A DNA stretch of 7,962 bases from DASULK01 sp036278255 (GTDB taxonomy: Bacteria; Actinomycetota; Actinomycetes; Mycobacteriales; Micromonosporaceae). How positions within the stretch are numbered: position 1 is the first letter of the stretch; every line of letters begins with the position of its first letter. The stretch is taken from NCBI GenBank assembly GCA_036278255.1, contig DASULK010000242.1:1-7962 (forward strand). The letters are read 5' to 3'. The notes under the pieces are model-generated. The model was not told the DNA's origin. It did not search any database and saw only the letters and a program-made list of their open reading frames with translations. Below are positions 1-6,336 of the stretch, one piece after another. The position numbers and the translations under genes were made by a program.

Positions 1-327
1 CGTACTGGTCGACCGCCCGGTACACGTACCGCCATACCCGTTGACCTTGGCATAGGTTTCGTCAACGAACCACCTGTCCCTTGGCGAGTGGCGGTGAAAC
101 CGGGCCGCGTCGGTCAGCAGCGGGGTGAACCGCTGCACCCACCGGTAGGCGGTGACGTGGTCGACCTCCACCCCACGTTCGACCAGCAGTTCCTCCACGT
201 CTCGATAGGACAGGTTGAACCGCAGATACCAGCGGACCGCGAGGACGATCACCTCCGGCGGAAACCGGAACCCAGCGAACGCCGACTTCGGTGGCAGCCA
301 CGCGCAAGACCTGGTCGAAGGCTTCAC
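1..327 (-). pseudogene. IS6-family transposase, 5' part, frameshifted and cut by window edge
   Basis: N-terminal part of a DDE transposase of the IS6 (IS26/IS6100) family, which moves its element by replicative cointegrate formation. Reading down from a GTG at 327, the frame gives the family hallmarks: FAGFRFPPEVIVLAVRWYLR (residues 18-36), a helix-turn-helix region (YRDVEELLVERGVEVDHVTAYRW, about 41-63, shown here as the family motif), then RWFVDETYAKVNG (85-97) with the first catalytic aspartate at residue 89. After NGG-type codons at 37-39 the family continuation W-R-Y-V-Y-R-A-V-D-Q-Y is found only in another frame, starting at base 34. Two bases (35-36) remain where one codon is expected, so one base has been lost. 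The upstream frame is closed by a TGA about two codons before the GTG, which supports that start. The second D and the E lie off the left edge. Family assignment is firm; inactivity rests on the single-base frameshift, which could also be a sequencing error. Confidence 0.85.
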
Positions 328-356
328 TGCTCAAGTCTGCCTCGATCTGGCCACGC

Positions 357-372
357 TCAATGCAACGGCGCC
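357..372 (-). repeat. Probable terminal inverted repeat of the IS6-family element
   Basis: On the minus strand, inward from 372, the sequence begins GGCGCCGTTGCATT. It matches the well-known IS26 terminus GGCACTGTTGCAAA at 10 of 14 positions, including the GTTGCA core. It lies 30 bp upstream of the transposase GTG, the usual place for an IS6 end. The partner end and any 8-bp target duplication lie outside the window, so the exact boundary is inferred. Confidence 0.6.
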
Positions 373-1187
373 GGTTCGAAGCGAAGACGAACCACACCAC
401 TACGGCGGCCGCGGATAAAGGGTATCCGGTGGAGGTTGGGCGGCAGCCATGCCAACGGCCCCCTACCGGGCGGAGAGCGCACTTCGGAAACATCTGAAAT
501 GTTCGGGTGCAACCCACGAAGGCTCTGCCAGTCCACCGAGTTGATACACCAATGCAGCTCTGGCGGTTGATAGCCCGACGCCCTGGTGCTGGCCCGCCGC
601 ACCGCACGCGCCATCCATGGTGCAAGCGTGTCGAGAACCATCACGCCTGCGGGAAACCTCTCGGCACAGGCCCGCAGTAACCGGTGCACGTCATCGGGCT
701 GAAAGTACATGAGCAGTCCCTGCGCTGTGATCAGGACACCCCTGCTGGAATCGACCTCATCCATCCAGGCCAGATCGAAAGCCGAGCCGGCATACAACTT
801 TTGACGGTCGCTGCGGGGCAGCAGCCTCTCCCGCAACCTCACGGACGCAGGCAGGTCAACCGTGAGCCACCGCACGAGTCCGTTGTCGATGCGCCAGAAC
901 TGAGTCTCAAGCCCTTCACCGAGGGCGACCACCATACCGGTGGGATGCTCAACCAGAAAGTCCCCGACGGCAGCATCAAAGCAGCGGACTCTCAGCGCGA
1001 GCAGTTGAGCCTGGGTGCGGAAGCCTTCGCCGAAGCGTTCGGCGAACGGAAAGTCGATGCGCGTGACCAGGTCGACGGCCCTCGGATCGGCGAGCATCGC
1101 GTCGTGCCTTTTCGTCTCCAGGGCACGATGATGCAGCGTCCACAACGCCGTCTCGGGGACGCCGTCAAGCTGCGGTGTGATGGCCAT
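357..1187 (-). CDS. LCM-like class I SAM-dependent O-methyltransferase (COG3315 type), 3' end replaced by IS end
   Basis: A 276-residue protein of the leucine carboxyl methyltransferase-like family (COG3315), cytoplasmic enzymes that move a methyl group from S-adenosylmethionine to a carboxyl or hydroxyl acceptor; the substrate cannot be read from sequence. Family signatures occur in order: TLHHRALETKRHDAMLADP near the N-terminus (17-35), the R-x-R-x-F-D segment (66-71), the SAM-binding loop VVALGEGLETQFWR (86-99), the acidic VDLP strand (110-113), AQGLLMYF (155-162) and a C-terminal VVRLRF (265-270). Homologues commonly end about there. The last residues, PAPLH, and the TGA are encoded by the adjoining IS6-type repeat, so the native tail is lost but only by a few residues. 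ATG 1187 is preferred over the in-frame ATG at 1208 because GGGAGGG lies 9 nt upstream of it. The gene follows the hexosaminidase by 74 bp on the same strand and may be co-transcribed. Activity is likely retained, since the fold core is intact. Confidence 0.85.
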   Translation of the reverse strand: MAITPQLDGVPETALWTLHHRALETKRHDAMLADPRAVDLVTRIDFPFAERFGEGFRTQAQLLALRVRCFDAAVGDFLVEHPTGMVVALGEGLETQFWRIDNGLVRWLTVDLPASVRLRERLLPRSDRQKLYAGSAFDLAWMDEVDSSRGVLITAQGLLMYFQPDDVHRLLRACAERFPAGVMVLDTLAPWMARAVRRASTRASGYQPPELHWCINSVDWQSLRGLHPNISDVSEVRSPPGRGPLAWLPPNLHRIPFIRGRRSGVVRLRFEPAPLH

Positions 1188-1196
1188 GGTCGCTAT

Positions 1197-1203
1197 CCCT
1201 CCC
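1197..1203 (-). promoter_or_regulatory. Ribosome binding site of the methyltransferase gene
   Basis: GGGAGGG on the minus strand sits 9 nt before the ATG at 1187. If translation began at the alternative in-frame ATG (1208), this purine tract would be inside the coding region, so it decides the start. Confidence 0.65.
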
Positions 1204-1261
1204 ACCATGCCAAGTCATGTGGACCATGCTCACCTGCACCATCGGCCCCTACGTCCGCCGG

Positions 1262-3139
1262 TCAGCCGTCGTAGCTGAGCCCGTGTCCGAAGGGGTAGAG
1301 GGCACCCGAACCGTCCGCGCGCTCGATCGTGACGGGCAGTTTGCCGACGGGGTTGACCTCCCCGAACAGCACGCGGGCCAGCGACTCCATCGAGGCGGCC
1401 GTGTAGCCGTAGGTGGCAAGGTAGGTTGGTGCCTCGGTGAGGTACGAGATGTCATAGGGGTTGCGCATTCCCGAAACGACGACAGGCTTGCCCGTCGCGA
1501 GCAGCGCTTTGACCAGGGCCTGCTGAGCGGCGGCCGACGGGGCGGGCAGCCCGGTGTCGAGGTTGACACTGGCCGCGTTCATCGTCGATACCACCACGAG
1601 GTCGCTGCGCGCGGCTTCGGCGACCACCTGGTTGATCCTGGTCTGGCTGGGTGTCGTGCCCGTCTCCGCGATCGTGACCGTCTGCCCACGTTGGCCGATC
1701 GCGTTGCCGAGCGCGCTCGTCGTCGTCACGCCCCAGCCGGTCACGAGAACCTTCCGCGGGTCACGAGTGAGCGGCAGCACACCAGCGTCGTTCTTGACGA
1801 GCGTCGTGGTGTGGTCGGTGATGAGTTGCGCATCGTGGAGGTGGTCGGGCGCGCCGACGACCTTGTCCGCCAGCTCGACGTCGACGAACGGATGGTCGAA
1901 CAGGCCCCTTTTCATCTTCAGACGCAGGATCCGGTAGACCGAATCGTCAAGGCGCCGCGTGGAGATCTCGCCATTGCGGACTGCGTTGAGCACCGACGTG
2001 TAGGCGACGTCCATCTGCGGCGCCAGCACGAGCTGGTCGGCGCCAGCCTTGAACGCCTCGACCGGCGCGACGTTCGGCGGGTACGTGCTCGTCGCCCCTT
2101 GCATGTCGAGGGCGTCGGTGACGATGAGCCCGTCGTAGTCCAGCTCCTCGCGTAGCAGCCCGGTGAGGATGGGCTTGGACATCGTCGCCGGTGCGCCGCT
2201 GGAATCAACCGACCGGAGCACGACGTGCGCCGTCATGATCGCGTCGACGCCTTGAGCGATCGTTGCCCGGAACGGAGGAAGGTCGATCGCCTCGAGCTGA
2301 GCGCGGGTGTGGGTGACCTCCGGCAGGCCGAAATGGCTGTCCGTGGCGGTGTCACCGTGCCCCGGGAAGTGCTTGGCAACCGTGGCCACACCGCCGTCAT
2401 GGTAGCCAGCCACCTGGGCAGCCGCTATCTCGGACACCAGAGTGGGGTCTTCGCCGACCGATCGCACGCCGATGACCGGGTTGGCGGGGTTGACGTTGAC
2501 GTCAGCGACCGGTGCGTAGTTCTGGTTGATCCCGACGGCCGCCAACTCGGCGCCGATCACCTCGGCCGAGCGGTACGCGTCGGCCGCCGATCGTCCCGCG
2601 CCGAGGGCCATGTTGCCGGGCATCTCCGTGGCCGGTGCGACGAGCCGGAAGACGACTGCGCCACCCTCCTGGTCCGTGGAGATGAGTAGCGGGATCGGTT
2701 GCCGCTGGCGGACAGCAGCTGCCTGTAGTCCGTTGGACAGCGTGGCGATCTGCCGCGGGTTTCGCACGTTGTCGGGCCCGCGTCTGGAGTCGAAGTAGAT
2801 GACCCCGCCCGGCTGGTATTTGTCGATGACCTGGGCCGGGGTGTCGACACCGTACAGCGCCCGGTTTCTGGCCGCCATGGCTGGGGACACGGTGTTGGCG
2901 TCCTGGCCGTACACCTCGACGACGAACAGTTGCCCGACCTTCTCCTCGAGGGTCATGTGCCGAATCATGCTGATGGTCTTGCCGCGGAACCCCGCGTCAC
3001 CCGAATGCCCGGGCCCACTACCGTTCACCGCGCCGATCGGGCCCTGCGGCTCAGCGACCGCCGGCGCCGCCGTAGACGACAGAAGCGCGCCAGCCGAGAC
3101 AACGGCGACGCAGACTCGCCAACCGAACCGATGGCGCAT
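1262..3139 (-). CDS. Secreted glycoside hydrolase family 3 beta-N-acetylhexosaminidase
   Basis: A 625-residue family-3 glycosidase of the NagZ/YbbD type, which removes terminal beta-linked N-acetylglucosamine from cell-wall or chitin-derived saccharides. A Sec signal peptide (residues 1-29, cleavage likely after AVA) places it outside the membrane, as in Bacillus YbbD and unlike cytoplasmic E. coli NagZ. The N-terminal TIM-barrel domain (about 55-410) has STDQEGG (154-160), the hexosaminidase signature KHFPGHG (256-262) followed by DTATDSH (263-269; Asp267-His269 is the expected acid/base dyad), and VTDALDM (340-346), in which Asp342 is the expected nucleophile. A GH3 C-terminal domain follows (about 430-625, from TTLVKNDAGVLPL). 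Length matches the two-domain Gram-positive enzymes. ATG 3139 is preceded by GGAGG 5 nt away. It probably acts in peptidoglycan recycling or glycan scavenging; use on antibiotic-derived or chitin sugars is possible. A large open frame on the opposite strand is a GC-rich shadow. Confidence 0.93.
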   Translation of the reverse strand: MRHRFGWRVCVAVVSAGALLSSTAAPAVAEPQGPIGAVNGSGPGHSGDAGFRGKTISMIRHMTLEEKVGQLFVVEVYGQDANTVSPAMAARNRALYGVDTPAQVIDKYQPGGVIYFDSRRGPDNVRNPRQIATLSNGLQAAAVRQRQPIPLLISTDQEGGAVVFRLVAPATEMPGNMALGAGRSAADAYRSAEVIGAELAAVGINQNYAPVADVNVNPANPVIGVRSVGEDPTLVSEIAAAQVAGYHDGGVATVAKHFPGHGDTATDSHFGLPEVTHTRAQLEAIDLPPFRATIAQGVDAIMTAHVVLRSVDSSGAPATMSKPILTGLLREELDYDGLIVTDALDMQGATSTYPPNVAPVEAFKAGADQLVLAPQMDVAYTSVLNAVRNGEISTRRLDDSVYRILRLKMKRGLFDHPFVDVELADKVVGAPDHLHDAQLITDHTTTLVKNDAGVLPLTRDPRKVLVTGWGVTTTSALGNAIGQRGQTVTIAETGTTPSQTRINQVVAEAARSDLVVVSTMNAASVNLDTGLPAPSAAAQQALVKALLATGKPVVVSGMRNPYDISYLTEAPTYLATYGYTAASMESLARVLFGEVNPVGKLPVTIERADGSGALYPFGHGLSYDG

Positions 3140-3171
3140 GCGAACCTCCAGGGGAAGACCAGTGGCCGTCC

Positions 3172-3201
3172 TAACTGTAAGCGAACCTAACTAACTGGCA
3201 A
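3172..3201 (-). promoter_or_regulatory. Candidate promoter of the hexosaminidase gene with an iron-box-like stretch
   Basis: On the minus strand TTGCCA (3201-3196) and TACAGT (3179-3174) are separated by 16 nt, a fair -35/-10 pair 34 bp before the ATG. The same stretch, 3190-3172, reads TTAGGTTCGCTTACAGTTA and matches about 13 of 19 positions of the IdeR/DmdR iron-box consensus, mainly in the left half. The -35 lies directly beside the probable ISL3 end at 3204. The promoter is plausible; the iron box is weak. Confidence 0.35.
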
Positions 3202-3203
3202 AC

Positions 3204-3228
3204 GGCTCTGGCACGAATGTGGCGACCG
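3204..3228 (-). repeat. Possible terminal end of the ISL3-type element
   Basis: Read inward from 3204 on the plus strand, the sequence starts GGCTCTGGCACGAATGTGGC. ISL3-family ends typically start with GGCTCT, and this lies 38 bp beyond the final stop of the transposase remnant, the expected position. No partner end was found near 3550, so the assignment rests on one end only. Confidence 0.35.
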
Positions 3229-3241
3229 GTGTTTGTTGATG

Positions 3242-3550
3242 TCAGTCGGCGAGGAGAATCCGGCGGCGGAGTAGATCGGGGTTGGCTCAGCCGTACATCT
3301 CTCTTTTGATCATTTTGATGCGGTTCACGGCGCCTTCGGCTGCGCCGGAGCTCCTGTGGGGTTCCATAACCCTGTTGCCGATCCTGAGCTGGGCTTTCCA
3401 CGCGGCCCACTCGTACTCGTTGATGAGTCCACCGAGGGCGGGTCTGCGCTTGATCCGCTCTTTGAACAAATTTTTGAGGGACACTTCCGAGGGCCAGCGT
3501 TCGCGTGGCCGGAAGTCGTCGCCGCAGCGCACCAGCCGGATCAGGATCAC
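3242..3550 (-). pseudogene. ISL3-family transposase, C-terminal remnant with internal stop
   Basis: The frame from about 3550 contains SSGAAEGAVNRIKMIKREMYG, matching the conserved C-terminal block of ISL3-family transposases (SSGAVEGxVNRIKMIKRQMYGRA), which includes the catalytic glutamate. A TGA (3289-3287) stands exactly where the family has the arginine of MYGRA; the same frame then continues ANPDLLRRRILLAD to a second stop at 3242, which is the normal family C-terminus. One C-to-T change (CGA to TGA) explains this. The upstream part, to about residue 45, is not clearly ISL3-like, and the rest of the about 400-residue protein, including the DNA-binding domain, is missing. This is therefore a dead 3' remnant. 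Family recognition is good for the last 35 or so residues and weaker before them. It lies between the hexosaminidase promoter and a plus-strand fragment, which suggests a deletion junction near 3550. Confidence 0.65.
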
Positions 3551-3855
3551 ACCCGGCCGAGCGGCTGCTCCTGCTCGTCCCGGCCTGCGCCGACGGCAAG
3601 CGCCCGCGCGAGGCCGTCGACCTGGTCGCGGAAGCCCTGGCCGCTGTCGGCGCCCGGTCCAAAGTGCGTCAGGTCAGCGAAGAACTGCTCAACAGCCACA
3701 GGTACTGGGCGCCGTGCCGATGGGCAAACATTGACGACATCTTCGTCGGCCTGGGATCGCACGCCTACCGCCGCCACGGAGGTGAACTCTCGCTGGAACA
3801 ACTCCGCCTCATCGCCGACACGCTCCAGCCCTCAGGGACCACCGAACACCAGTAG
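3505..3855 (+). CDS. Hypothetical protein, probably a C-terminal fragment
   Basis: I do not recognise the family. From about 3550 the plus-strand frame has the high third-position G/C and composition of a true gene, ending at a TAG at 3855. It encodes a helix-rich segment (about residues 18-60, with leucine and alanine runs such as ERLLLLVPACADGKRPREAV and DLVAEALAAVGARSKVRQVS) and a C-terminal part rich in aromatic residues (NSHRYWAPCRWANIDDIFVG, then LSLEQLRLIADTLQ). The only available start, GTG 3505, lies inside the ISL3 remnant, has no clear ribosome binding site, and its first 15 or so residues are basic and low in complexity. The likely reading is that a longer gene lost its 5' part at the ISL3 junction. 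Alternatively it is a small intact gene, or an open frame without function. No transmembrane segment or signal peptide is seen. Confidence 0.4.
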   Translation: MAGSRRRSAPAGSGSHPAERLLLLVPACADGKRPREAVDLVAEALAAVGARSKVRQVSEELLNSHRYWAPCRWANIDDIFVGLGSHAYRRHGGELSLEQLRLIADTLQPSGTTEHQ

Positions 3856-3906
3856 CACGCCAACGCACTGTCTTCCGACGCTCCGAACGCTGGGCGTGTC
3901 CAAGGT

Positions 3907-3935
3907 TGCCGCCACTCGATGCACGAGTTGCGGCA
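3907..3935. terminator. Strong imperfect palindrome between convergent genes: terminator or recombination site
   Basis: Arms TGCCGCCACTCG (3907-3918) and CGAGTTGCGGCA (3924-3935) pair at 11 of 12 positions around the 5-nt loop ATGCA. It lies 52 bp after the plus-strand stop at 3855 and 28 bp after the minus-strand recombinase stop, so it could end transcription from both sides; it has no T-tract, as is common in actinomycetes. Two 12-bp arms with a 5-bp centre also resemble a tyrosine recombinase core site, and it lies just outside the inverted repeat at 3937-3949. Confidence 0.4.
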
Positions 3936-3936
3936 T

Positions 3937-3949
3937 TATGCAGGTAATC
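3937..3949 (-). repeat. Left inverted repeat of the recombinase element
   Basis: GATTACCTGCATA on the minus strand, starting 13 bp after the stop codon of the downstream recombinase gene. It matches the right copy at 12 of 13 positions; the inner ATCAAC overlaps the stop codon. Confidence 0.55.
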
Positions 3950-3962
3950 GCTGTCAAGTTGA

Positions 3963-5207
3963 TCATGACGCCGTTTGGTCGACGCGGGTGAGGAGCCGGT
4001 CGAATAGGTCAACGCGGTGGCCCTGGTTGTGGTGGGCGGCGTGATCGCGTTGGCGTTGCAGGGTGGGTCGGAACTCGATGCTGGTCTGGAAGAAGGTGCA
4101 GGTCTCACAGATCGCTTCGAAGGCGCAGTCGAGTTCGGGTGGGCGGGTGCAGTAGCCGTTGCCGAGTAGTCGGTGGTGTTCTCGGCGAAGCCGGGCCATT
4201 TTCGGTCCGGCCGCGTCGGCTGGAAGCGGTTTGCCTTGTCCGTAAAGGGCTTCGACCTTCTCGGTGACGGCGAAGTACTCGTCGGCGACGGTGCGGTTGG
4301 CGATTTTGGCGTAGCGCAGGGTCATGTCGAGGCTGCGGTGGCCGAGCAAGGCGGCGATGGCCTCGAGGGTCATGCCGCGGTTGATGGCCTGGGTGGCCAG
4401 GGTGTGGCGCAGTTGATGCGGGTGGATGTGGGGCAGGTCGGCGGCAGCGCCGGCTTTGTTGATCAGCCGGGTCACGGTGTGCCGGTCCAGCGGGCGGCCG
4501 TTTTCCCGTGGCAGCAGCAGCGGATTGTCCGCGCCGACGTGGGCGGTGCGGTAGTCGTCGATGAGCGTGACCAGGTGGGGATGCAGCGGTAGGTAGCGGT
4601 CGTTGTGGAGTTTGCCGACGGGCACGTGCAGCCAATGTGCGGCGCCGATGAGCATGACCGCGTCGGCGCGCAGGGCGGTGAACTCGCCCACGCGAAGTCC
4701 GGTGCGCAGCAACACTTCCACGACGACACGGGCCAACATCCGCGGCTGGGCTTGTGCGGCACGCAGCAGTTTGGCCGCAGCGGCGTCGTCGAGGGCTTTG
4801 GGTAGCGGACGGTCCTGGCGGGGCAGATCCCCGGCGATGATCGGTACCCGCGCCGGCGCGTCTGGCCAGTCCCACTCGCTGATGCGCACGAAGAACATCC
4901 GCAGCGTGCCGAGCCGGTGGGTGAGGGTCGCTGCCGTGAGGCGAGCGGCGTTGCGGCCGGGTCTGGCCGCCAGCCAGCGGATGAAGTCCTCGATGTGGCG
5001 CCGGTTGATGTCAGCGACGGTGATGACGTCGGGGGCCTGCTCGACCAGGAACGCAGCCAGTGACCGCAAGGCCAGATCAGCGCCGCCGACACTGCCGGGA
5101 CGCAGCATGCAGGCCAACTGATCAAGATAGCGGCGCATCGTAGCCACAATCTTCGGCGCCACATCGGCCAGATTTTCCCAGTCCGGTAGCCGGACCGGGC
5201 CGCTCAC
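3963..5207 (-). CDS. Tyrosine recombinase/integrase with C-terminal cysteine cluster (second gene of pair)
   Basis: A 414-residue tyrosine recombinase that would cut and rejoin DNA through a phosphotyrosine intermediate. A core-binding (SAM-like) domain occupies about 20-115 and the catalytic domain about 130-310. The full catalytic set is visible: Arg172 (TGLRVGEF), Lys199 (VGKLHNDRYLPL), His264 and Arg267 (HPHQLRHTLAT), His290 (LLGHRSLDMT) and Tyr299 (LRYAKI). About 100 residues follow the tyrosine, longer than in XerC/XerD, and carry Cys353, Cys361, Cys367 and Cys370 (C-x7-C-x5-C-x2-C), a likely zinc-binding site, then a basic amphipathic tail. The GTG start at 5207 overlaps the upstream gene's stop as GTGA, and GGAGG lies 6 nt before it, so the two genes are translationally coupled. 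It probably works with the upstream recombinase, as in paired and trio recombinase elements; it is not a housekeeping Xer protein. Confidence 0.9.
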   Translation of the reverse strand: MSGPVRLPDWENLADVAPKIVATMRRYLDQLACMLRPGSVGGADLALRSLAAFLVEQAPDVITVADINRRHIEDFIRWLAARPGRNAARLTAATLTHRLGTLRMFFVRISEWDWPDAPARVPIIAGDLPRQDRPLPKALDDAAAAKLLRAAQAQPRMLARVVVEVLLRTGLRVGEFTALRADAVMLIGAAHWLHVPVGKLHNDRYLPLHPHLVTLIDDYRTAHVGADNPLLLPRENGRPLDRHTVTRLINKAGAAADLPHIHPHQLRHTLATQAINRGMTLEAIAALLGHRSLDMTLRYAKIANRTVADEYFAVTEKVEALYGQGKPLPADAAGPKMARLRREHHRLLGNGYCTRPPELDCAFEAICETCTFFQTSIEFRPTLQRQRDHAAHHNQGHRVDLFDRLLTRVDQTAS

Positions 5208-6280
5208 TGTCGGCCTCCATTCACAACAGACAGATTTGGTCGGGTGGCGACGGGTTCGCCGGACAGCATCTGCGCGTCGATCGCCTCGGCCGCGCGGCGG
5301 TACTGGGAAGCCAACCAGTCGTCCGCCAGGTGAAGGTAGATGCGGGTCGACTCGATCGAGGCGTGCCCGGCCTGGGCCTGCACCGCTTCGAGGGCCATTC
5401 CGGCTTCGCGCAGTCGGGTCAGGCAGGTGTGGCGCAGCTGGTGGCAGGTCGCCTGGGCCAGCCCGGCCCGCGCTCGAGCGCTGTCGAGGACCTGGTCCAG
5501 ACCGGCCGCCGACAGCGGCCGGCCCCGACGTCGGCCCTTGAGCACGACGAACAGCCGATCGGTGTCGGCATCGGCCGGCCGTTCAATATCCAGATAGGAC
5601 GCTACTGAGGTGAAGAATCGGCCAGACACCGGGATCAGCCGCTGGTGGCCGCCCTTGCCCTCGGCGATGAACACCCGCCGGGCGGCCACCTGCAGATCGG
5701 CCAGGCGCAGCCCTAAAACCTCGCAGCGGCGTAACCCGCCCAGCACCATCGCCTGCGCCATCGCCCGGTCCCGGTGGGTGCGCAGCGCCGCCAGCAGCGC
5801 ATCCACCTGCGCCGGGTCCAGGATGCGTGGCAGCGTCCGCGGCGTGCGGACCAGCGGGACGCCTTGACGGGGGCGCTGACGCTCTCGCCGGGTCGGCAGC
5901 CCCCGCGGCACCGGGTTCATGGCGACATCGCCGCGCGCGTGCAGGAACGCGAACAGGCCCGACACGCTGGACAACCGGCGCCGCACCGTCCGCGCCGACA
6001 CCCCGACACCATCACCCGCCAGTTGCACCCGGTCGAGCGATCCACCGTTGCGTTGGGCAGTGATGAACCCCAACACGTCCGCCGATGTGACCTCGACTGG
6101 CGGCTTACACACCACCGTGAAGAACACCTTCAGGTCGTAGGCCACCGCCAGCACAGTGTTCGGTCGCGACCGGACCGCGAGAAACTCCAGGTACGAATCC
6201 AGCAACTGCACACCCAGCCGCACAACAAGATCACCCGACGCGTTCCGGAAACGCTGCAAGCACGGATCGACCAAGAACAT
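5204..6280 (-). CDS. Tyrosine recombinase/integrase (first gene of pair)
   Basis: A 358-residue tyrosine recombinase. The N-terminal core-binding domain (about 20-125) has the stretch DSYLEFLAVRSRPNTVLAVA (28-47), typical of Tn554 TnpA-like and actinobacterial tandem recombinases. The catalytic domain (about 150-330) shows Arg184 (GGLRRCEVLGL), Lys209 (EGKGGHQRLIPV), His280 and Arg283 (CHQLRHTCLTRL), His306 (QAGHASIES) and the nucleophile Tyr315 (TRIYLHL), so nothing essential is missing. ATG 6280 has GAGAGG 7 nt upstream. Its stop overlaps the next recombinase by 4 bp. The 56 bp between its start and the right inverted repeat is the only room for a promoter, and no convincing -35/-10 pair is seen there. 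The role is inferred: partner subunit in excision and insertion of the surrounding element. Confidence 0.9.
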   Translation of the reverse strand: MFLVDPCLQRFRNASGDLVVRLGVQLLDSYLEFLAVRSRPNTVLAVAYDLKVFFTVVCKPPVEVTSADVLGFITAQRNGGSLDRVQLAGDGVGVSARTVRRRLSSVSGLFAFLHARGDVAMNPVPRGLPTRRERQRPRQGVPLVRTPRTLPRILDPAQVDALLAALRTHRDRAMAQAMVLGGLRRCEVLGLRLADLQVAARRVFIAEGKGGHQRLIPVSGRFFTSVASYLDIERPADADTDRLFVVLKGRRRGRPLSAAGLDQVLDSARARAGLAQATCHQLRHTCLTRLREAGMALEAVQAQAGHASIESTRIYLHLADDWLASQYRRAAEAIDAQMLSGEPVATRPNLSVVNGGRQ

Positions 6281-6336
6281 ACGGACACCTCTCTGCCAGA
6301 CTCTCCGCGGACAACACCGCTAAAGAAATCAACGAG

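Noticed and set aside
62..625. 187-codon minus-strand open frame at the left end
   Set aside because: It spans the IS end and methyltransferase in the wrong frame for both; the IS6 and methyltransferase motifs lie in other frames.
684..1274. Plus-strand open frame (196 codons) opposite the methyltransferase
   Set aside because: Antisense shadow of a recognisable COG3315-type gene; no ribosome binding site or domain.
1217..2155. Long plus-strand open frame (312 codons) opposite the hexosaminidase
   Set aside because: It is antisense to a gene with a complete active site and signal peptide; its Arg/Asp/Val/Gly-heavy product shows no family motif.
3832..3966. 44-residue minus-strand frame starting with ATGA overlap at the second recombinase stop, as a possible third element gene
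   Set aside because: The overlap is attractive for a trio element, but the frame crosses the left inverted repeat and palindrome, overlaps the plus-strand fragment's end, and encodes no recognisable domain.
4105..4875. 256-codon minus-strand frame inside the second recombinase
   Set aside because: Arg/Pro/Ala-rich shadow in another frame; the recombinase frame holds all catalytic motifs.
5204..6280. Housekeeping XerC/XerD identity for the recombinase pair
   Set aside because: Tandem overlapping arrangement, the long cysteine-bearing tail of the second protein, and flanking inverted repeats point to a mobile element rather than chromosome dimer resolution.
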